Part shown: positions 58,650-64,000 of the stretch, piece by piece
Layout: every line of letters starts with the position of its first letter
How positions within the stretch are numbered: position 1 is the stretch's first letter
Assembly (NCBI RefSeq): GCF_030272615.1
Contig: NC_081412.1
Span: 674,124,323-674,188,322, forward strand
Reading direction: 5' to 3'
DNA length: 64,000 nt
Source of the DNA: Cryptomeria japonica
Lineage: Eukaryota > Streptophyta > Pinopsida > Cupressales > Cupressaceae
Position numbers and translations under genes: made by a program
Notes under the pieces: generated by a model
Database searches by the model: none
Told to the model about the DNA's origin: nothing
Seen by the model: only the letters and a program-made list of their open reading frames with translations

Positions 58650-60449
58650 TGGTATTAGAGCTAGGTTTGAAAAAAAATTCTATACATAGATAACAATTAT
58701 TTTTTAAAGAAATTTCAATGGCAAGCAACAACAGTATACCATTGCAACTTCTATTATTTACCAGAGATAACTATGAATATTGAACCATAAGGATGAAGAC
58801 TCTTTTAAAGTCTCAAGATCTTTGTGAGATAGTAGAAGTTGGATACACTGAGCCTGCAGATCAAAAAATGCTTATAATAGATTGAATCAAAATCAGTGTA
58901 ATCAATTGAGAGAAGGTAAGAAGAAGGACAATTGTGCTCTCTTCAACATCCAATTAGAATTGGATATTTCAATTATTCTTTATATTGCAGGCATGACAAA
59001 TTCAAAAGAGGCATGGGAGGCTTTACAAACTACATACCAAGGATTTGACAAAGTAATATTGGTAAGGCTTCAAACCTTTCGAAGGGATTTTGAGAATCTC
59101 AGGGTGAAAGAAGTTGAGTCTAAATTCATGAATACATTACTAGGACTCAAAAGATTGTTAATCGGCTTAGATATCAAAGAGAAACTATCACAAAGCAGAA
59201 AATTGTAGAGAAAATTTTAAGATCTATTCCTTCAAATTTTGATCCAATTATGATATCCATAGAAGAAATTAAAGATCTAACTACCTTCTAAGTTGCAGAA
59301 TTGGTAAGTTCATTGCAGACATATGAAGAGCATATGAAGCATTATACAAAGAGCCTTGCACAAGCTTTCCAGTCTACTATTAGAATTGGAGAAAAATCTT
59401 CTAACCCTCCTTCTAACTCTAATAAATCTCAAGGAGCATCTTCTTCAAATAGAGGACGTGGCAAAAGAAGAGGAAGAGACAGTAATAGAGGAAGAGGAAG
59501 AGGATATGTGGATCATAGAAACTTCCGGTGTTGATATTGTGACCGATATGAGTACTATGAATCTGAATGCAAAAAGAAGAAAACTAATTTAAAAAATTGA
59601 AGAGCCAAATATGTTGAAGAGTATTTTGAAGAATCCAAGCACTCCATATTCTTTGCATGTAATTTTTCAAAGGAACCTCAAACAAATGTGTGGTTCTTAG
59701 ATAGTGGCTTCTCTAATCATATGACAAGTAAATCTGATGTTTTTGTCAAGTTAAATTACTCTGTGAAAAGTCAAGGTAAATTTGGTGATGATAAAGAGGT
59801 TGATGTAATGGGAAGAAGTACCCTAGCATTGACAACTAAGAAAGGAGATACTACTTTAATTCATGATACTTTGTATGTGCCAAAGTTAGAGAATAATCTA
59901 TGAAGTATTAGGCAGCATCTAGAAAAAATTAGAAGGTTGTGTTTGAAGTTAAGTGCTGCAAAATATTTGATAAATCTCGTAGCCATCATCTTGTAGAAAA
60001 GGCATATATGATAGAGAATAGGATTTTTCCTCTCACATTGGGTTGTACTAAGATGCATTCTCTCAAAGCAACCATCGATGATTCATGGTTATGGCACCAA
60101 CAATATGGTCATCTAAATTTTCAAGGACTAAGTTGGTTTCACAAGAAGAATATGGTGAGAGGACTCCCTGCAATTCAAGCAAAAGAAGAAGTGTGCTTTG
60201 GGTGTGCACTTGGCAAGCATAATTGAGATAGCTTCTCGGTGAATAAATCATTGAGGGAAAAAACTCCACTAGAGCTTTTATGTTGACATTTGTGGTAACA
60301 TGCAAGAGGAATCTTTGGGTAAGAATCTCTATTTTTTGACATTTATTGATGATTTCTCATACCAAATTTGGGTTTATTTTCTCAAGAAGAAATCAAAGGC
60401 TTTGGTAGAGAAATAAAGTGGGTATTCTCTCAAAATACTAAGAACATAT
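58650..60449 (+). mobile_element. Ty1/copia retrotransposon relic (third copy), cut by an insertion
   Basis: A primer-binding site TGGTATTAGAGC lies at 58650-58661. Then come gag (from 58718, MASNNSIPLQLLLFTRDN; UBN2-like region 58880-59210), an arginine/glycine-rich nucleic-acid-binding stretch (RGRGKRRGRDSNRGRGRGY, 59450-59510), protease (WFLDSGFSNHMTS, 59692), GAG-pre-integrase (about 60090-60220) and the start of integrase (FLTFIDDFSYQIWVYFLKKK, about 60335). The integrase runs on to a phrase KILRT at about 60447, where unrelated sequence begins. The 5' LTR is not clearly defined and the 3' part lies beyond the insertion. It has about ten breaks. Confidence 0.8.
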
Positions 60450-60519
60450 TGTTGAGCACTATTTTTAAAAAATAAAAATATATAAAAAAAAATGTATGTT
60501 TCCATAAGCATGAAGACTA

Positions 60520-61080
60520 ATGGATATTTCGACCAGCAAACTGTATCGAGCATTGCAGAGGAAGTTTCATCGAAAGAAGTGTTTTCATCGACACAAGCAC
60601 TAAGCAAAGGTATTTCGGCAAAAGGTTACCTTCGATGAACGTAGAAAACCACTCATCGATACTCTAAGTTTCATCGAAAAAGTGAAAACAAAAGGCGAAA
60701 AGGCAAAAAGGTGATTTCGAAGGAATATCATTACCGAAGAAACTCAAAAGGCATTCATCGAAATACAAGTTTTCATCGATGAACATGACGTCGAGCAAAG
60801 GCAAAATTGTTTCATCGATAAAGAGATATCGATGAAAAAGGGATATCGATGAACATACATAGGCCTTCACCGAAGAAAGAAACTCACCGAAAAGAATGAT
60901 TTCGATGGAAATTACATGTGACTTATCAAAAAAGGGGACTATCGATGAAAGAGTGATTTCGATGAGTCTTAAAAGCGGCTTCTCGACATAAGCTTTTCAC
61001 CGAAACAATAGTATCGAAGAAAATGAGCTTTTGATGGAAGATTCAAACACTCGGCCGAAGACAAGGGTTTCATCGATAAC
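60520..61080. repeat. Cluster of ATCGATGAA-like motifs on both strands
   Basis: About twenty near-copies of ATCGATGAA or TTCATCGAT occur within 560 bp (for example TTTTCATCGATGAACATG near 60772, GATATCGATGAAAAAG near 60826, GATATCGATGAACAT near 60842). Spacing is irregular, about 15 to 50 bp. Such dense short motifs are typical of subterminal or regulatory parts of mobile elements. Confidence 0.85.
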
Positions 61081-61375
61081 TTGAGATATGAGCATTTTGA
61101 GCGAACTGTACTTCCCGCGAAAGAGTTAAAGGCCCAGTTGAAGAGTGTCACATCTGCAATTAAGTTTAAACACTTGAGTAGCCGTTATAGATGTAGAACA
61201 TTAACTGTACACAAGTTGCCCATACGATTACAGTTGAACTGAGTGAATTTTCGTAAGAACCAGATCGATGCTAAAAGATTGAAAATTGCAAAGAACTTGC
61301 GGAGACTTGCGAGCGATAACCAGAAGAATTGAGCATTCCACCAAGTAAGTGTTGTCTCTCTTATTTACTGTGATT

Positions 61376-64000
61376 ATGGAACCTTCGTCTTCTTCTTCTA
61401 AAAAGAGTAGGAAAGGAAAAGAGCTGAACCCTGAAGAGAAGCCCAAGAGACAGAAGAAAGAAGGGAGAGCTCTGACTCAGGATTTGTTAGACCAGTGTCC
61501 ATCGTCTAGTGTGAGGTCCAAGAAGATTAAAAGTGAAGAAGAAGGATTAGAGGACAGATTTGAAAATCTAGGAGACATTTGGACCGAGATAAGAGGGCAT
61601 GAATTATTTTTTTTTGGTTACAAAAGAAGGGATGCACCTGAACCCATAAGCAATCTATGGAAGAAGAACTTAGGCAAATTAGTAGTCCCAAATGTGTTTG
61701 TAGATGTAGAATTAATGAAAGCTCTGGTAGATTGCTACAACCCAAGAACCAAAACCATATGTGATTACAGAGGGAATAAATTAGTAGTAATTAACAAACA
61801 GACTATTGATATGGTTTTTGATTTGGACTGGGAAGTAGAGGAGAGTATCGATATGAAGAAACTTTCACAAGAATTCTTTAGTTTGGAAAATATCTACAGG
61901 ACTTGGAGACTACCTGTTCACAGGCCAAAAGTGGGTGGGTCATTTGTTCAGTTCGGCAAAGATGACAAGGTGTCGTTTGATGTCAACCACTTTCATCCCT
62001 ATTTCAAGTATACATATTATGCTGCAGCCCAAGTACTAGGCCTAGAGGCTCATCCACTCATGGATATTGGGGTTATGGTTCTGTGTGCCGACTTGCAATC
62101 AAAAGACCCTAGGTCATTTGATTTTGCCACTTATGTTGCAGATGCCTTGAATCATGGGTTGGAGAAATTGAAAGGAGACCTTGTGAATGTTCATTTTTCA
62201 TTATACTCCATGTTAATGCATATCCTTCTTTATTGTGGACAAGAAATTAACTTCTGGCCAGATGAGTTCAGCATTAGATCTTATGATAAGAATGGTCTGA
62301 AGAAGTCGGTTCAGTTATGGGTATCAGCATGGGACCAGAGGTTCATGAATAACCAATATTGGCATTTTCAAGAATACTTTGTGAAACCTCTCAGTGCAGC
62401 TTTTGGGCAACACAGGGATTACAATTTGTCTCCTGAAATCAAGAGATTTCTCAGACCAAAGGACTTCTCTCCAGAGTCACAGATTGAACATAATTGGGGT
62501 GATTGGTATTGCCATGATAATCACACAGAAATAAGGGTATTTGGATATGAAGGGCAACCCCATATGCTTCCAATTACGGTACCAAACATAGTGGCTAGCT
62601 TGGAGATTATAAGGCAATTGTCTATTGCCAGTGCTAAACACTTAACTGATTTCGGTAAACAATCTATTGTTCCAGGTTTATTAGTTTTTTCTGATTTCAT
62701 TGTCAAAAGTTCAAAAAGTTATCATTTACTTCAGAATAAATTAGACTATTATGGTATGACTCTGGGTGAGCCTAGGGAGAATTTTGATCCTGAAGGATAT
62801 ATAAGAGCCGCCAGAGCCTCACAGAAACTCAAAGCTGGAATACATGTGGCCAAAATGCCAGATGACCTAATCAAGAACCTTGAACGAGAGGAGGCCAAAG
62901 CTTTAAAAGGAAAGAGTGAGTTAGTTTGGGAGGCCTACAAATGGAAAAGGGCAAGGGGAATGATAGATGGAGACCTAATTGGAAATCTCCAAGATCCTCT
63001 GGAAGTAGCTAAAAGGCTGCTTCAACATGAAGCAGAAATTATGCACAGAGTGCCTTCGCAATTCCTTCATTTTATTAATATTGAGAAGGACAGTCAGCCC
63101 CTAGCTCACATATCACCAAAGTCGACTGCCAGTAGTATCCCACCTAATTCTCCTAGGGAAGATTATCCCCCTGGTTTTGAAGCAGAAATGAATATGGACA
63201 CTGGCGAGATTAACATCAAGGATGTTGTTGATATCAGAATGACTGAGCATGAAGACTTCGTTGCTGATGATGGATTTGCCTCTTCTAGGGAGTTCCTCTC
63301 ATTTTTGTACCAATACAAAGGAGCTCATGTAAAACGAAGCATGGCTGGAAGACCAGAGGAGGAACAGATGAAGAGATTACAGGATGAAATTGATGTCCTC
63401 ATGAAAGACATGACTCCTGAGAAAGGGAGGAAACTATTAAAAGAGGCTGGTGTAATCATCTTCTCCGGTTGGGATATTAACTCAGCACTCTTATTTGATG
63501 GCTTCCTGAAGAGACAAGATTTGAATCAACAGGTGTTGCCCCAGGAGGTAGATAAATTGTTCCTAGGTTCTGGATATGATCCAGACAAGAAAGCTCTCCT
63601 ACAGTGGGCACTGTATCCAAAGGGGAAGAGGCCTATCATTGTAGACATTGAAGAAACTTTTGGACACCTCATGGTTCATCAGGTTGGGAAAACTGATCCT
63701 AGGGTCACTGCAAAGCTCAACTTGGATGTTGCAAGATTGAACCTGGACCAGACAGAGTTTTTGATCAGAGAGAACGTCACCTATAAAGGACTGTATGAAA
63801 AATCTAAGGAGGAAAATCAGAAGCTGCAGGCAAAAGTATTGCAACTAGAGACGGGGACTCCTATCAGCGAATACACCTCATACCCCGCGGGACGCAGCTT
63901 GGACGATGTCTCCGATGCTCTGTACTGGAAGTATCAAGCAGAAAAGGCCAATAAATGCGCAGACAATATCCAACAAAAGATGGACAAATTGGTCAATGAC
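61376..64000 (+). CDS. Long uninterrupted ORF of unknown function, runs off right edge
   Basis: The ATG at 61376 opens a frame of 875 codons with no stop to the window end. The N-terminus is serine- and lysine-rich (MEPSSSSSKKSRKGKEL, then KPKRQKK), likely a nuclear signal. Then follows a globular, tryptophan- and histidine-rich part: QFGKDDKVSFDVNHFHPYF, WVSAWDQRFMNNQYWHF, WGDWYCHDNH. After about residue 560 come a proline/serine linker (SIPPNSPREDYPPGF), an acidic region and a charged, probably coiled-coil C-terminal part (EKSKEENQKLQAKVLQLE). I see no RT, protease, integrase, helicase, zinc knuckle or transposase motif. The intact frame among decayed neighbours means a recent arrival or selection. 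The possibilities are an extra ORF of a giant LTR element, a captured host gene, or a novel element gene. Confidence 0.8.
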   Translation, partial: MEPSSSSSKKSRKGKELNPEEKPKRQKKEGRALTQDLLDQCPSSSVRSKKIKSEEEGLEDRFENLGDIWTEIRGHELFFFGYKRRDAPEPISNLWKKNLGKLVVPNVFVDVELMKALVDCYNPRTKTICDYRGNKLVVINKQTIDMVFDLDWEVEESIDMKKLSQEFFSLENIYRTWRLPVHRPKVGGSFVQFGKDDKVSFDVNHFHPYFKYTYYAAAQVLGLEAHPLMDIGVMVLCADLQSKDPRSFDFATYVADALNHGLEKLKGDLVNVHFSLYSMLMHILLYCGQEINFWPDEFSIRSYDKNGLKKSVQLWVSAWDQRFMNNQYWHFQEYFVKPLSAAFGQHRDYNLSPEIKRFLRPKDFSPESQIEHNWGDWYCHDNHTEIRVFGYEGQPHMLPITVPNIVASLEIIRQLSIASAKHLTDFGKQSIVPGLLVFSDFIVKSSKSYHLLQNKLDYYGMTLGEPRENFDPEGYIRAARASQKLKAGIHVAKMPDDLIKNLEREEAKALKGKSELVWEAYKWKRARGMIDGDLIGNLQDPLEVAKRLLQHEAEIMHRVPSQFLHFINIEKDSQPLAHISPKSTASSIPPNSPREDYPPGFEAEMNMDTGEINIKDVVDIRMTEHEDFVADDGFASSREFLSFLYQYKGAHVKRSMAGRPEEEQMKRLQDEIDVLMKDMTPEKGRKLLKEAGVIIFSGWDINSALLFDGFLKRQDLNQQVLPQEVDKLFLGSGYDPDKKALLQWALYPKGKRPIIVDIEETFGHLMVHQVGKTDPRVTAKLNLDVARLNLDQTEFLIRENVTYKGLYEKSKEENQKLQAKVLQLETGTPISEYTSYPAGRSLDDVSDALYWKYQAEKANKCADNIQQKMDKLVND

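Larger units (their letters stand above)
60450..64000 (+). mobile_element. Unidentified insertion inside the third copia, runs off right edge
   Basis: The copia integrase stops being recognisable exactly where TGTTGAGCAC begins (60450), a typical LTR start. The next 925 bp are non-coding and hold the ATCGATGAA motif cluster. From 61376 a very long open frame follows. No primer-binding site or LTR end was found with confidence. It could be a large LTR element (for example with an extra first ORF, as in Ogre-type Tat elements), or a DNA element. It looks whole as far as the window shows. Confidence 0.45.

Noticed and set aside
63599-63844. 81-codon minus-strand frame
   Set aside because: It is antisense to the long open frame that starts at 61376.

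Overview
The window looks like nuclear DNA of a seed plant, most likely a conifer or another large-genome gymnosperm (inference). It is AT-rich, poor in genes and packed with old nested retroelements. It carries a TIR-NB-LRR (TNL) immune receptor family, which grasses lack, and two traces of the plant-only 'plant mobile domain' (PMD). No rRNA, tRNA gene, CRISPR array or intact housekeeping gene was seen.

Layout. 1-1590: the 5' half of a hAT-like DNA transposon on the minus strand, running off the left edge, with a GGCGAA-rich terminal region. 1602-6168: TNL copy A, a pseudogene. 6.2-17.7 kb: mostly non-coding decayed sequence with a LINE tail (about 8.5-9.6 kb), a possible isolated first exon (14.2 kb), a SINE-like head (15.0 kb) and unrecognised coding relics. 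17.75-21.4 kb: a decayed copia piece next to a decayed gypsy piece. 22.7-30.0 kb: TNL copy B, a duplicate of copy A including its upstream region, into which a short copia derivative (23074-25582) has inserted. 30.75-33.0 kb: a minus-strand LINE. 33-34 kb: a faint PMD relic. 35776-36063: a MITE-like inverted-repeat element. 38.5-53.84 kb: a Ty3/gypsy element of apparent Tat affinity on the minus strand, carrying an antisense PMD reading frame. It is split by a copia element (42956-49175) with matching LTRs and a 5-bp target duplication. 53.85-54.8 kb: purine-rich simple repeat. 54.9-58.1 kb: coding relics and an LTR-like block. 58.6-60.45 kb: a third copia, interrupted inside its integrase by a further insertion that runs off the right edge.

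The two most interesting objects are the TNL pair and the rightmost insertion. TNL copy B has intact TIR and NB exons. A 17-bp loss at the end of exon 4 predicts a spliced product that stops just after the NB domain, giving a TIR-NB protein of about 516 residues. The LRR part stays almost fully open apart from one 1-base frameshift. Both copies end in strongly hydrophobic segments, which is unusual for TNLs. At the right edge, an uninterrupted frame of 875 codons (61376 to beyond 64000) encodes a protein I do not recognise, preceded by a dense cluster of ATCGATGAA-like motifs. It may be an extra ORF of a large LTR element or a new kind of mobile element.

The order of events can be partly read: TNL duplication first, then the copia derivative into copy B (LTRs about 8% apart), and separately the full-length copia into the gypsy element (LTRs about 2% apart).
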